Source: Aquibacillus kalidii (GTDB lineage: Bacteria; Bacillota; Bacilli; Bacillales; Amphibacillaceae). From it: DNA of 64,000 nt. The DNA is taken from positions 1 through 64,000 of the forward strand of contig NZ_JACLZI010000038.1 of NCBI RefSeq assembly GCF_014280935.1, given 5' to 3'. Position 1 is the first letter of the stretch. The number at the start of each line of letters is the position of its first letter. Positions 25,779-34,053 of the stretch are shown here, in pieces. Below the pieces are notes generated by a model, which saw only the letters and a list, made by a program, of their open reading frames with translations, was not told the DNA's origin and made no database searches. A program made the translations under genes and the position numbers.

Positions 25779-26456
25779 CTATTTTTTCCGAAAGCAAAAT
25801 AGCCACATAAACGTAAGAGCTTGTTTTAATTCTACTGATAAACCTCCGATAACATCTTTAGAAACACTCTGTTTATATACCCCAGTTCCATCTATTACAT
25901 CCCAACCATTCTCTGATGCTAGCTTCTCTAGTTCCCATGGCATTAACGTATTACAGATTACAGACTCTCCGTAAAGGCGACGATAACTATTATGTCTTGG
26001 GGAAGCTGTAGGACCAAGTAAGCCAACACACAAATAGTGTCCTGTCCTTAAAACTCGTTTCATTTCGTTTAAAGCTTTAATAGGCTCTTCAGTCCATTCC
26101 AAAGAATTAATCGCCATTAGTCCTGAAAAACTTTCATCACCGAACGGTAAGTCGGTTAAATCACCTTGCATAAATGTTAGTTCTTTACTTCCTCTTTTTT
26201 TTGCTTTTTCTATCATTTCATCGGATAAGTCTAATCCTATTATACGGTAACCCGATTTATGTAATTTATAAGATCCATAACCATCACCACAGCCTAGATC
26301 GCCAATTAGACTTCCTTTTGGGATATGTTTTTCAATAAACGGGACGATCGTTTTCCTACTTCCATGATCCCACATCTCCTGACTTTTCTGGTACCAAAAA
26401 TCAGCATGTTCTTCCCACTTTAGCTTGGCTTCTTTATGCCATTCAAAATCACTCAA
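25779..26456 (-). CDS. Class I SAM-dependent methyltransferase
   Basis: A 225-aa Rossmann methyltransferase. Motif I (IGDLGCGDGYGS), the acidic residue at the end of strand 2 (IIGLDLSDEMI), GDLTDLPFGDESFSG and INSLEWTEEP are all present. It begins MSDFEWHKEAKLKW, as similar Bacillus proteins do. TTG 26456 has GAGAGGA five bases upstream, while the longer open frame to 26525 adds a non-conserved hydrophobic stretch. The substrate is unknown. It resembles the UbiE/YodH-like group of small-molecule methylases. Confidence 0.87.
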   Translation of the reverse strand: MSDFEWHKEAKLKWEEHADFWYQKSQEMWDHGSRKTIVPFIEKHIPKGSLIGDLGCGDGYGSYKLHKSGYRIIGLDLSDEMIEKAKKRGSKELTFMQGDLTDLPFGDESFSGLMAINSLEWTEEPIKALNEMKRVLRTGHYLCVGLLGPTASPRHNSYRRLYGESVICNTLMPWELEKLASENGWDVIDGTGVYKQSVSKDVIGGLSVELKQALTFMWLFCFRKK

Positions 26457-26531
26457 TGTTTTCCTCTCCCACACGATTATTTTGATACTCACTCTAATTG
26501 ACGCCATTGAAACGAACTTAATCACCAGCTA

Positions 26532-26726
26532 TTAAGAGATAATCTTTTGAACTCTTCCAACTTGTCCATCTTCAAGTCTTACTTTTATTCCATGAGGGTG
26601 TGTTGCAGATTTAGTTAAAATATCCTTAACGATACCTCTAGTCAACACCCCAGACCTTTGATCCTTTTTTAAAACAATATCAACCGTACTACCAACCTGA
26701 AAATCACTTCGGTTCTTTCCATTCAT
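26532..26726 (-). CDS. ywbE: YwbE-family protein
   Basis: A 64-aa conserved protein (DUF2196) beginning MNGKNRSDFQVGSTVDIVLK and containing the family block HPHGIKVRLEDGQVGRVQ. The function is unknown. The small beta-barrel look suggests RNA or nucleic-acid contact, by inference only. ATG 26726 matches the family start. The ribosome site GGTGGTGA is supplied entirely by a dispersed repeat. Reading back into that repeat gives the spurious extension MVTGT. Confidence 0.9.
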   Translation of the reverse strand: MNGKNRSDFQVGSTVDIVLKKDQRSGVLTRGIVKDILTKSATHPHGIKVRLEDGQVGRVQKIIS

Positions 26727-26756
26727 AGTGCCTGTCACCACCCGTATTTTGTCGAA
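26727..26756 (-). repeat. Dispersed repeat copy 3
   Basis: On the minus strand it reads ttcgacaaaatacggg then tggtgacaggcact. GGTGGTGA ends eight bases before the ywbE ATG and acts as its Shine-Dalgarno sequence. Confidence 0.92.
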
Positions 26757-26761
26757 TTTAG

Positions 26762-26806
26762 AAAAGTGTCAGGTAAGCTTATTTTCAAGTCTTACCTGAC
26801 ACTTTT
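26762..26806 (-). terminator. Terminator between efflux gene and ywbE
   Basis: A perfect 16-bp stem aaaagtgtcaggtaag/cttacctgacactttt lies five bases past the efflux pump stop, with T-rich flanks. Confidence 0.85.
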
Positions 26807-26810
26807 TCTT

Positions 26811-28310
26811 TTATATTGATGTAGGTTCTGCTTTTGTTTCTGTACTAGTTTCTAATTCTTTATCATCTGACTGACTCGTTTTCAAGAATATGACAAGCGC
26901 CATTCCAACCAATGCTAGGATAGATGAAACAAGGAATGCCGTGTTATATCCATGTAATAAAGCCTGATTCGCAACGTATTGCTTCGCTTCTAACTGTGAT
27001 AAATCTGTAACTGCAGACATATCTGGTTCATAGCTTTTCACAGCCGAAGTCATGATTGTAATTAGTATTGCCGTACCAATAGATGCTGATACTTGTTGCA
27101 TAGTATTTGCCATTGCAGATCCATGTGCATTCCATTCCTCTGGTATTTGATTAAGACCAGCAGTCATTACTGGCATCATTGCCATAGCAAGACCAAACAT
27201 ACGTATAGCATATATGGTCGATAGGAAAGTAAACGAAGTGTCTATCGTTAAATTCGTAAAGACAAATGTCGTTACACCGACAATAGCCAGACCTGGAATC
27301 GCTAATTTTCTTGCACCTAACTTATCAAATAACATTCCCGTTATTGGAGACATAATACCCATAACAATGGCACCAGGTAATAACATCAATCCTGACTCTA
27401 ACGGAGTAAATCCACGTAGATTTTGCATATACAATGGAAGCAATGTTTCCGCTCCAATCATCGATACCATAACAATCATCGTCACAATTAAAGCTAACGT
27501 AAAGGTGTTGAATTTAAATACCTTAAACTGCAACAACGGTGTTTTTAATCGTAGCTGTCTCCAGATAAAGATCGCTAGGATAACCGCTCCACCAATTATA
27601 GTAACAAGAACTTTCGTCGAAGACCAGCCATCCTCACCAGCACTACTAAATCCAAATAATAAGCCACCAAAACCAAGTGACGATAAAATAATCGAAATGA
27701 TGTCTATTCTAGGATGAGATAATTTTGTTACATTCTTGACAGTAAAGTAAGCAATTACAACGGTTAAAACAACAATCGGTATAACTACATAAAACAGAGA
27801 ACGCCAAGAATAATAGTTTAATAGCCAACCAGATAAAGTTGGTCCTATTGCTGGTCCAAAGGAAATAACAATACCAGCCATCCCCATCGCGCCTCCACGT
27901 TTCTCCCTTGGAATAACTGTTAATACTACAGTCATCATTAACGGCAGCATAATACCAGACCCTGAGGCTTGAACGATTCTACCAATTAGCAATAGTGGAA
28001 AAGTATGTGAAACTGCAGCAATTATCGAACCAATTCCGAATATACTAAACGCTGTTAGGAACAATTTCCTTGTACTAAAGCTTTCAATTAAAAACGCTGA
28101 AATTGGAATCATTACCCCATTTGTAAGTAAGAAAGCTGTTGTTAACCACTGTACCTTATTCTCATTAAGACCAAAGTCTTCCATAATGGATGGTAATGCA
28201 GTAGCAAGTAATGTTTCATTCAAAATACCGACAAATGCCCCGATAAGCATGACTGCAAACATTGGACCCATTTTAATATTCTCTGTATTACTCTGTTTGA
28301 TCTCAGTCAA
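26811..28310 (-). CDS. DHA2-family multidrug efflux MFS transporter
   Basis: A 499-aa drug:proton antiporter of the EmrB/LmrB type with about 14 membrane helices. The DHA2 signatures LNETLLATALPSIMEDF and GRIVQASGSGIMLPLM are present, as is the motif C-like GPAIGPTLSGW. The start is TTG 28310 with AGGGGGA nine bases upstream, inside the end of the TetR gene, so the pair forms a tight repressor-pump operon. It is paralogous to the pump at 58190. The drug range is not predictable. Confidence 0.93.
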   Translation of the reverse strand: MTEIKQSNTENIKMGPMFAVMLIGAFVGILNETLLATALPSIMEDFGLNENKVQWLTTAFLLTNGVMIPISAFLIESFSTRKLFLTAFSIFGIGSIIAAVSHTFPLLLIGRIVQASGSGIMLPLMMTVVLTVIPREKRGGAMGMAGIVISFGPAIGPTLSGWLLNYYSWRSLFYVVIPIVVLTVVIAYFTVKNVTKLSHPRIDIISIILSSLGFGGLLFGFSSAGEDGWSSTKVLVTIIGGAVILAIFIWRQLRLKTPLLQFKVFKFNTFTLALIVTMIVMVSMIGAETLLPLYMQNLRGFTPLESGLMLLPGAIVMGIMSPITGMLFDKLGARKLAIPGLAIVGVTTFVFTNLTIDTSFTFLSTIYAIRMFGLAMAMMPVMTAGLNQIPEEWNAHGSAMANTMQQVSASIGTAILITIMTSAVKSYEPDMSAVTDLSQLEAKQYVANQALLHGYNTAFLVSSILALVGMALVIFLKTSQSDDKELETSTETKAEPTSI

Positions 28311-28312
28311 CT

Positions 28313-29197
28313 TTATTTCCCCCTTGTTTGTACAATCTTTTCTATTCTCTGTGTAAAAGGATCTAATTCCTCACAAGTTTTAAGATACAGCAATAAGGAT
28401 TCTACAAGATAGTTACGGGTATTTTCCTGCCTGAATTCTTCAACTAATAAAGATAAGGAACCCTGTAGCTTTTCCTTCTCCATTTCTGTTTTTCCGAGTG
28501 AAATAATCTGATCCTTCGTTTCTTCAAATAATGACTCTAGACTCTCCGATCCATAAAGCCTATTTTGCTTTTCTTCATCCGCAAAAATTTCTGTTAGGAC
28601 AGGTTCAATATCATCCTTTGCCCCCATTATGGCTACCATTGCTGAAACGATTGAATTCGCCAGACGATCCACGCTTAATTTTTTACTTGAGTGAATAAGA
28701 ATATGAACGTATTCCATAATAATCCCCTCAAAAATGGCAACCAAATCCCAAATGTTTGGTTTTATCTCAACTCCAAATGCTTCTAACAAACTTTGTTTAT
28801 GCCAAGTATGAAAATGATTTTTGAAATTTTCCATCGTCATAAAAATCTCTTTATTATCATTTGGAGCAATCTCTTTAAATAAAATCATAAAGACAGAATC
28901 TGTTTCCATCACTTGCTGTAATTCTGTCATTACCCTCTTTTTAAACAGCTCCAACTTAGGCATAGATTCTGGGCTTCCAATTGCATTAAGTTCATCAAAT
29001 AATTTGGCATGGTTATCTTTGAGAATTTCTATTAATAGACTTTCTTTAGAATGAAAATGTTTATAAAATCCTCCTTTCGAAATGTTGCACTCTTTTGCAA
29101 TCTCTTGTACAGATGTCTGGTAAAATCCATTTTCACTAAACAACCCTATCGCTTTTTCCTTAAGTTCTTGTCTCTTATTGATTATTTTCGCCTCCAC
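28313..29197 (-). CDS. TetR-family regulator of the efflux operon
   Basis: A TetR regulator with the N-terminal helix-turn-helix (TSVQEIAKECNISKGGFYKHF) and a long ligand domain. The open frame extends to 29281, but a strong promoter (TTGACA-17-TAGAAT) sits at 29253-29281, so translation must start downstream. GTG 29197 (294 aa) is the first plausible codon. It lacks a good ribosome site, and GGAGG lies just inside it, so the real start could be a few codons later at a rare codon. It directly precedes the DHA2 pump gene. Confidence 0.8.
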   Translation of the reverse strand: MEAKIINKRQELKEKAIGLFSENGFYQTSVQEIAKECNISKGGFYKHFHSKESLLIEILKDNHAKLFDELNAIGSPESMPKLELFKKRVMTELQQVMETDSVFMILFKEIAPNDNKEIFMTMENFKNHFHTWHKQSLLEAFGVEIKPNIWDLVAIFEGIIMEYVHILIHSSKKLSVDRLANSIVSAMVAIMGAKDDIEPVLTEIFADEEKQNRLYGSESLESLFEETKDQIISLGKTEMEKEKLQGSLSLLVEEFRQENTRNYLVESLLLYLKTCEELDPFTQRIEKIVQTRGK

Positions 29198-29209
29198 ATG
29201 ACCAAAAGG

Positions 29210-29227
29210 TAACCATTTGGTAACCAT
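29210..29227. promoter_or_regulatory. Candidate TetR operator
   Basis: ggtaaccatttggtaacc holds two ggtaacc heptamers, each itself palindromic, 11 bp apart. It sits between the -10 box and the start of the TetR gene, where a bound repressor would block transcription. Confidence 0.55.
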
Positions 29228-29252
29228 CAAGTCAAACAATAACCTGATTCTC

Positions 29253-29281
29253 ATTCTAAATTGATAGCAAGTGTCTGTCAA
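29253..29281 (-). promoter_or_regulatory. Promoter of the tetR-efflux operon
   Basis: Consensus TTGACA, 17 bases, TAGAAT on the minus strand. Confidence 0.8.
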
Positions 29282-29427
29282 CAGTAAAGCAACTTTTTAA
29301 CATAATCTAAATATCCCACAAATAATTACTATTTTTTTCGAGAAACGCTCCAATGTAGTATGTTAAGAATTATATCCAGAAACAATGATAATCGTAGATT
29401 CAATAATATTCTAATCCCATACTAAAA

Positions 29428-29458
29428 TAGTTCAGTCCCAAACAATGGGCCTGAACCA
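29428..29458 (-). terminator. Terminator of the DUF4163/DUF3298 gene
   Basis: Arms tagttcag and ctgaacca, with further pairing ccca/tggg inside, lie 55 bases past the stop at 29513 on the minus strand. A short T-run follows. Confidence 0.65.
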
Positions 29459-29512
29459 TTTTCACTAGAATGATTTGTTATTCTAATTCAGCAACTAACA
29501 ACAGAGTAATCC

Positions 29513-30259
29513 CTATAATAACAGATCCTTATATTCCCCTATAAACTGATCTTTCAGTTTACTTAGAGGGATTCTAAAGGTTGGTTGCCCTACATAACCA
29601 GGAGCAATTTGATATTGAGCAAAAGCAATTACCAAATCATTACCCTCAATAAAAAATGTTTGGTCATCTGTAATGGTTTGAAAAGCACTTTCTCCTAGAT
29701 AAGGGTCATCCGGTTTAAAATACACCTTTTCTCCATTCGCTTCTTGCTTCTTCATTTGAAGAATAATCTCTTCATTAATAATTTTTTTATAATCACTATT
29801 TTTAAACAAATCCTCAAGGTCAATCCTCTGATTTTTATGAAGGTCCATGTTATAGTATTTGGTTTCCGTTATCCCATGCGCTCCCCCCATAAATTTATAA
29901 GTGTCAATAAAAAAGGATAAGATATTCTTAGTGTTTGTCACCTTATAATCTATCGATAATTCGAACGGAATAAACTTTCTACCTTGCTTTTCTGCTAATT
30001 TCTTGTCTTCTCTAGCTAATACCATCATCCCTACTTTTTCTTTCATCACGTGAGCTTTTATCGAATGGTTAAGATTGTTCTGAAAAGTCTCATCAGATAA
30101 TCCTCTTATTTTAGGGTATTTAATATCAAGATTAACAAATTCTAATTGTTTTTCTATTGTCTCAGTACCTACCGAAACATCTGATTTAGCATTTATCACA
30201 CCTGTCTCAAAGAACATGATAGTGGCAACCAATATACAACTAAACAAAAATTTTTGCAT
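29513..30259 (-). CDS. Secreted DUF4163/DUF3298 domain protein
   Basis: A 248-aa exported protein. A signal peptide covers about the first 24 residues. It is followed by a DUF4163-like region (YPKIRGLSDETFQNNLNHSI) and the DUF3298 signature (FMGGAHGITETKYYNMDL then QRIDLEDLFK). These paired domains occur in RsiV-type anti-sigma factors and PdaC-type cell-wall enzymes. This copy has neither a cytosolic anti-sigma part nor a deacetylase domain. ATG 30259 has GGAGG eight bases upstream. The role is unknown, probably at the cell envelope. Confidence 0.85.
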   Translation of the reverse strand: MQKFLFSCILVATIMFFETGVINAKSDVSVGTETIEKQLEFVNLDIKYPKIRGLSDETFQNNLNHSIKAHVMKEKVGMMVLAREDKKLAEKQGRKFIPFELSIDYKVTNTKNILSFFIDTYKFMGGAHGITETKYYNMDLHKNQRIDLEDLFKNSDYKKIINEEIILQMKKQEANGEKVYFKPDDPYLGESAFQTITDDQTFFIEGNDLVIAFAQYQIAPGYVGQPTFRIPLSKLKDQFIGEYKDLLL

Positions 30260-30379
30260 GGACAAATCCTCCATAAACTTTTTTGCTTAGTATGTCCAAC
30301 TAATTCATTGAGAACAAACTAAATTTAACAAACGTAATCGTAATCAAAATGGAACTGGAAAACAGACTTAGTAGAATAG

Positions 30380-30500
30380 GAAAGACAGTTGGTAGCGAAT
30401 GAAAGGCGAGTAAAACCTTCCAACAAGGTGAGTTGGGTCCTACTGGCAAGAGTTAAGGGGTAACTCTCGAGGTTCAAGTTCTCTTTAACAATTTAAACCC
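30380..30500 (+). other. Structured non-coding stretch of unknown type
   Basis: The segment has two adjacent short hairpins (gagttaaggggtaactc and gaggttcaagttctc) and purine-rich single strands, and no ORF. It looks like an RNA-element remnant, for instance part of a group II intron or a decayed structured RNA. I could not match it to a known family. Confidence 0.25.
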
Positions 30501-30620
30501 AGTATTGTGACATGCGTACAAATAACACTTAAGATGATAACCAAGTACTGATTTACATTCGCGAGGGTGGGTATGGGGACTTAATTTATATTCTTCTGTA
30601 AACATTCCGAATAAAGATAG

Positions 30621-30732
30621 GGCAACTCCTTATAGGCACTTTTTAGAAAAGGGTTTTGCTTTTAAACTAGTCCATATAGTTATGGTAGTCTGAAAAAAGC
30701 TCACGTATGAAAAGAGCCTAATAAGAGTTGCC
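30621..30732. mobile_element. MITE-like element, 112 bp
   Basis: Two 23-bp terminal inverted repeats agree at 19 positions. They begin ggcaactc on each strand and end at cactttt on the left and, as the inverted copy, ctctttt on the right. The interior has no coding capacity. The inner end (taggctcttt) also resembles the end of the larger repeat family at 47.6 and 61.6 kb. No clear target-site duplication is visible. Confidence 0.55.
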
Positions 30733-30764
30733 ATTCTCATCTAGGTAATAACCTCTTCACAAAT

Positions 30765-31277
30765 TTAAGAAAGAATGGTTAAAGATTCTTCAATAAATGC
30801 CGGAATATCTCCAGGTTGCCGACTTGTAACTAACTGGTTCTGGCATACTACAACCTCTTTATCTTTTACGTTAGCTCCTGCATATTCTAAATCAGTTTGA
30901 ATTGATTTATAGCCAGTGACACTTCGACCTTCTAATGCTTTAGCAGTTATTAATAACTGCGGTCCGTGGCATATAGCCAAGACAGGTTTATCAGAATCGA
31001 TAAAATGTTTACTAAATTGTACAAATCTCTCATCCGCTCGAAGCTGATCAGGTGAAAATCCCCCTGGAATGAACAAGGCATCAAAGTCAGTTGGTTTAAC
31101 ATTTTCAATACTTTCATCAATCGTTACGATTGCATCCTCTTGTTTCCCTGTTACTGGTTTTCCTTTTTCCTTTTCAATGGTCACTATCTCATGACCTGCC
31201 TCCTTAAATGCTTTCGCAGGCTCAGTATATTCTACATCCTCAAATAAGTCAGTGATTACTGTAGCAATTTTAGCCAT
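30765..31277 (-). CDS. DJ-1/PfpI family protein (YfkM-like)
   Basis: A 170-aa class I glutamine amidotransferase-like protein of the PfpI/general stress protein 18 group. The nucleophile elbow AICHGPQLL holds the reactive Cys, with the upstream Glu in IPGGFSPDQLRAD-type context. Members act as deglycases or stress chaperones, though the reaction is debated. ATG 31277 has AGGAGG six bases upstream, and the ATG two codons earlier overlaps that site. It is a single gene. No sigma-B promoter could be found with confidence. Confidence 0.92.
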   Translation of the reverse strand: MAKIATVITDLFEDVEYTEPAKAFKEAGHEIVTIEKEKGKPVTGKQEDAIVTIDESIENVKPTDFDALFIPGGFSPDQLRADERFVQFSKHFIDSDKPVLAICHGPQLLITAKALEGRSVTGYKSIQTDLEYAGANVKDKEVVVCQNQLVTSRQPGDIPAFIEESLTILS

Positions 31278-31373
31278 ATTCATCCTCCTTATATTTAGTT
31301 AGCTACACTAATCTAGTACCACAATAATCTTAATAGAAAACATAATATTTTTTAATAAACCAATATCTATTTT

Positions 31374-31406
31374 AAAAAAGCACCTTCATTGATGACTGTG
31401 CTTTTA
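31374..31406 (-). terminator. Terminator of the 66-aa gene
   Basis: A stem of about 8 bp (aaaagcac against gtgctttt) has six T on the minus strand, about 120 bases past the stop at 31527. Confidence 0.65.
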
Positions 31407-31526
31407 GAACTTTCTTCTATTTAACTCTTTAATTTAGGCTAGTGTTTTGTGTATCGTTTTTTTTTGGTCAGCATGCATTTCGAGGGAAGGTGCATAGTAT
31501 GTACATCCTTCCCCCGAGTATAACAA

Positions 31527-31727
31527 TTAGCTCATACCAAAAAAATTCTTGAATTTATCTAATTCTTCTTTGCTATATTCTTTATTTTCATCAAAGTACG
31601 GATTATCCTTTATGGGATCTTCAGGGTCTAAATTGGTTTTCATTGAGAAGCCAGCCTGCTTATTCCCTTCTCCAATCACACGATCAGATAAGTCATCAAA
31701 CTTTGGCATCTTTGAACCTTTATCCAT
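31527..31727 (-). CDS. Small acidic hypothetical protein (66 aa)
   Basis: A charged, cytosolic 66-aa protein beginning MDKGSKMPKFDDLSDRVIGE and ending KFKNFFGMS. No family recognised. A consensus GGAGGTGTG ribosome site supports it. A dispersed repeat lies about 60 bp upstream, and a hairpin terminator follows. Confidence 0.7.
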   Translation of the reverse strand: MDKGSKMPKFDDLSDRVIGEGNKQAGFSMKTNLDPEDPIKDNPYFDENKEYSKEELDKFKNFFGMS

Positions 31728-31785
31728 ACCAACACACCTCCTATTTCCTTCTTAGCCTACACATTTAAGACCGTCTTATGCATAA

Positions 31786-31825
31786 GGTGCCTGTCACCAC
31801 CCGGTTTTTGGATGTTTTTGTCGAA
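31786..31825 (-). repeat. Dispersed repeat copy 4
   Basis: The minus strand reads ttcgacaaaaac, a short spacer, then ccgggtggtgacaggcacc. It lies about 60 bp upstream of the 66-aa gene. Confidence 0.88.
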
Positions 31826-31883
31826 TGAGGCTTTTGTTTTAATTCTTAATTTTTGAGACACATTAAGACATAAGCTGTATACA

Positions 31884-32318
31884 TTACCCTCTAGCTTTAA
31901 ATAAAATAGTTATTTCAAATGTTGTAACAGTCACATCGCTTTGATTCTTAATGGTAAATAGAAATGTAACCGTTCCTTTTCCACCTTTAGATGAAAGTTT
32001 AGTTTGAATAACTTCCACTTCTGCAGACAAACTATCTTTAGGATATACTGGCTTTATCCACCTTATCTTGTCAACCCCAGTACCTGCAATTACTTCATCA
32101 CCCAAAACACCCTTTTCAATCCATTTTGCCCAAACAGCAGTAATGGTTTGATAACCAGACGAGATAATTCCGCCAAACATACCTTGTTTAGCAAAATCTG
32201 AATCAATATGAATCCGTTGAGGGTCATATTTTCCGGCAAAATCTATAATTTCCTCCTCTGAAAGGGTTACAGGTTCAACCTGATACGTTTGTCCAATCTT
32301 AAATTCTTCCCAATACAA
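31884..32318 (-). CDS. MaoC-like hot-dog dehydratase
   Basis: A 144-aa hot-dog fold protein of the MaoC/(R)-specific enoyl-CoA hydratase group. The active-site pattern Asp-Pro-x-x-x-His-x-Asp is visible in KYDPQRIHIDSDFA, and the substrate helix is FGGIISSGYQT. It would hydrate or dehydrate an acyl-CoA-like substrate. The start is TTG 32318 with GGTGGGGG six bases upstream. It is a single-gene unit whose physiological substrate is unknown. Confidence 0.85.
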   Translation of the reverse strand: MYWEEFKIGQTYQVEPVTLSEEEIIDFAGKYDPQRIHIDSDFAKQGMFGGIISSGYQTITAVWAKWIEKGVLGDEVIAGTGVDKIRWIKPVYPKDSLSAEVEVIQTKLSSKGGKGTVTFLFTIKNQSDVTVTTFEITILFKARG

Positions 32319-32434
32319 TGACTTCCCCCACCTATCTTTAATTATGTATTAGAGGTGATCTATTACAATTAAGCTAATAGCAACCCTCTAACAATTGGTT
32401 CCAATCCATATTATATAACTATTTACCCTTAAAT

Positions 32435-32468
32435 TAAAAAAGTGACGTAGCGTAGCTAGTCACTTTTC
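32435..32468 (-). terminator. Terminator of the GH32 gene
   Basis: Stem aaaagtgac/gtcactttt is followed by six T on the minus strand. Confidence 0.85.
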
Positions 32469-32478
32469 TAACATTCAC

Positions 32479-33936
32479 CTATAGTAATAAATCCCACTTA
32501 TCCATGTCTATTACAACTTCACCTATAGTTTTTATGGAGACCTCGTCTTTTGAAAGGTCATCAAATATTCTAGAGGTAAAAACTTCTTCCCCGCCATTAA
32601 CAAAGATTTCGATAGAAGATGTGTCTAGAAAAACACGAAGACTATTTAAAGATTTCAACGTGCAATGGCGCTCTTCAACTGTATTATTCTTAAAACTCTT
32701 TCTTTGGAAACTGAATAATCCTTCTAATACATTAAAACTGACTCTTGTATTTTTGCCGAAACAAACGGAGAAATTCTGTCCCATCATTTTTCTAATATTT
32801 ATCGTTAATTCTTTAACATTTCCAGCAAAATCAGGAAAAGACTTTTCACTATCTTTAATGATAACATGATGTTTTTTCGTGTGATTACCTCTTAACTCTG
32901 TTAACTCATCAACAGGTTTTTGGAACACCTTTTCGCCAACCAATTCTAGTTGTCGGGGCAAAGTCATCGCATGAATCCATTTATATTCGATAGTAGGGTG
33001 ATCCTGTTCATTTTCTTCCGGTACTCCCATCCAGCCAAACAACAACCGTCTATTTTTCCCATCAATAGTAGTTTGCGGGGCATAAAAATCAAACCCCCGA
33101 TCTAACTCTTCAAAAGTACCGTGATTAAACGTCACATCAGAATAATCCAACTCACCAACCATATAACCAGATTGATAAATATTCCAGTATTTATATCCCT
33201 CTGGTTCAATTCCCTGAGGAGAGAATAGTAGCACGTCCTTATTGTTAAGTGAAAATAAATCAGGACATTCCCACATGTAACCGAAGTTATTTTTTTGCGT
33301 AATAGGGCCTAGTAGTTCCCACTCAAGTAAATTAGTTGATTTGTATAACACTGCAGACCCTGAAAGGTTTTCCTTTTGTGCACCGATTATCATAAACCAA
33401 CATTCTTCATTCTTCCATACTTTTGGATCCCGAAAATGAGCAGTATAACCACTAGGTAAAGGAATGACAGGTCCCCTCTTCTCAAAATTCACTCCATCCC
33501 TTGATGTAGCTAAGCATTGGTAAGTTTCACGATTTCCATCTTCGTCACGAACATTACCTGTATAAAATAGATACAGTTCATCCTCATGAACTACCGCACT
33601 TCCAGAATAACAACCATTCTTATCAAACCAGTCGCCAGGCGCTAACGCAATCGCTTGTTCTTCCCAATTTATCAAGTTGGTAGAAGTAAGGTGCCCCCAA
33701 AACTTCGGACCATGTGTAGTAGCAAACGGATTCCATTGATAAAATAAATGGTATTTCCCTTTAAAAAAGACAAAGCCGTTCGGATCATTCAATAAACCAA
33801 CAGGTGGCATAATATGATAATGCAATCGGTACGGGTCTTGTTTAACCGTTTCTTGATGTGTATTAACTTCCTTATATGCTTTATCTATTAACTCATTATT
33901 TAATTCATGGTTTAAAAACAAATCTTCATGTCTCAT
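32479..33936 (-). CDS. scrB: Sucrose-6-phosphate hydrolase (GH32)
   Basis: A 485-aa cytosolic glycoside hydrolase family 32 enzyme that splits sucrose 6-phosphate into glucose 6-phosphate and fructose. The five-blade propeller carries the nucleophile Asp51 in LLNDPNG, the stabiliser in FRDPKVW and the acid/base Glu in WECPDLF. A C-terminal beta-sandwich follows. The ATG has AAGGAG. It is the third gene of the sucrose locus, behind the PTS permease, but a terminator at 34008 separates them, so it may have its own promoter or depend on read-through. Confidence 0.95.
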   Translation of the reverse strand: MRHEDLFLNHELNNELIDKAYKEVNTHQETVKQDPYRLHYHIMPPVGLLNDPNGFVFFKGKYHLFYQWNPFATTHGPKFWGHLTSTNLINWEEQAIALAPGDWFDKNGCYSGSAVVHEDELYLFYTGNVRDEDGNRETYQCLATSRDGVNFEKRGPVIPLPSGYTAHFRDPKVWKNEECWFMIIGAQKENLSGSAVLYKSTNLLEWELLGPITQKNNFGYMWECPDLFSLNNKDVLLFSPQGIEPEGYKYWNIYQSGYMVGELDYSDVTFNHGTFEELDRGFDFYAPQTTIDGKNRRLLFGWMGVPEENEQDHPTIEYKWIHAMTLPRQLELVGEKVFQKPVDELTELRGNHTKKHHVIIKDSEKSFPDFAGNVKELTINIRKMMGQNFSVCFGKNTRVSFNVLEGLFSFQRKSFKNNTVEERHCTLKSLNSLRVFLDTSSIEIFVNGGEEVFTSRIFDDLSKDEVSIKTIGEVVIDMDKWDLLL

Positions 33937-34007
33937 TTAATAAACTCCTTGATGTACCATGGTATCGTAAATCATGCGATTTAATCGCTATTTTTTTATA
34001 TGAAAGG

Positions 34008-34041
34008 AAAGGACAGCATCCTATTAGGTAAGCTGTCCTTT
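34008..34041 (-). terminator. Terminator between PTS permease and scrB
   Basis: A perfect 10-bp stem aaaggacagc/gctgtccttt lies 13 bases past the EIIBC stop. The tail is T-rich but interrupted, so partial read-through is plausible. Confidence 0.75.
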
Positions 34042-34053
34042 ATAAAACTTATT

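Noticed and set aside
26532-26741. YwbE start at GTG 26741
   Set aside because: Family members begin at MNG. The earlier codons are the repeat read as protein.
30380-30500. A tRNA gene suggested by gttcaagtt and gttggtag
   Set aside because: The acceptor stem does not pair, and no anticodon arm can be drawn at the right distance.
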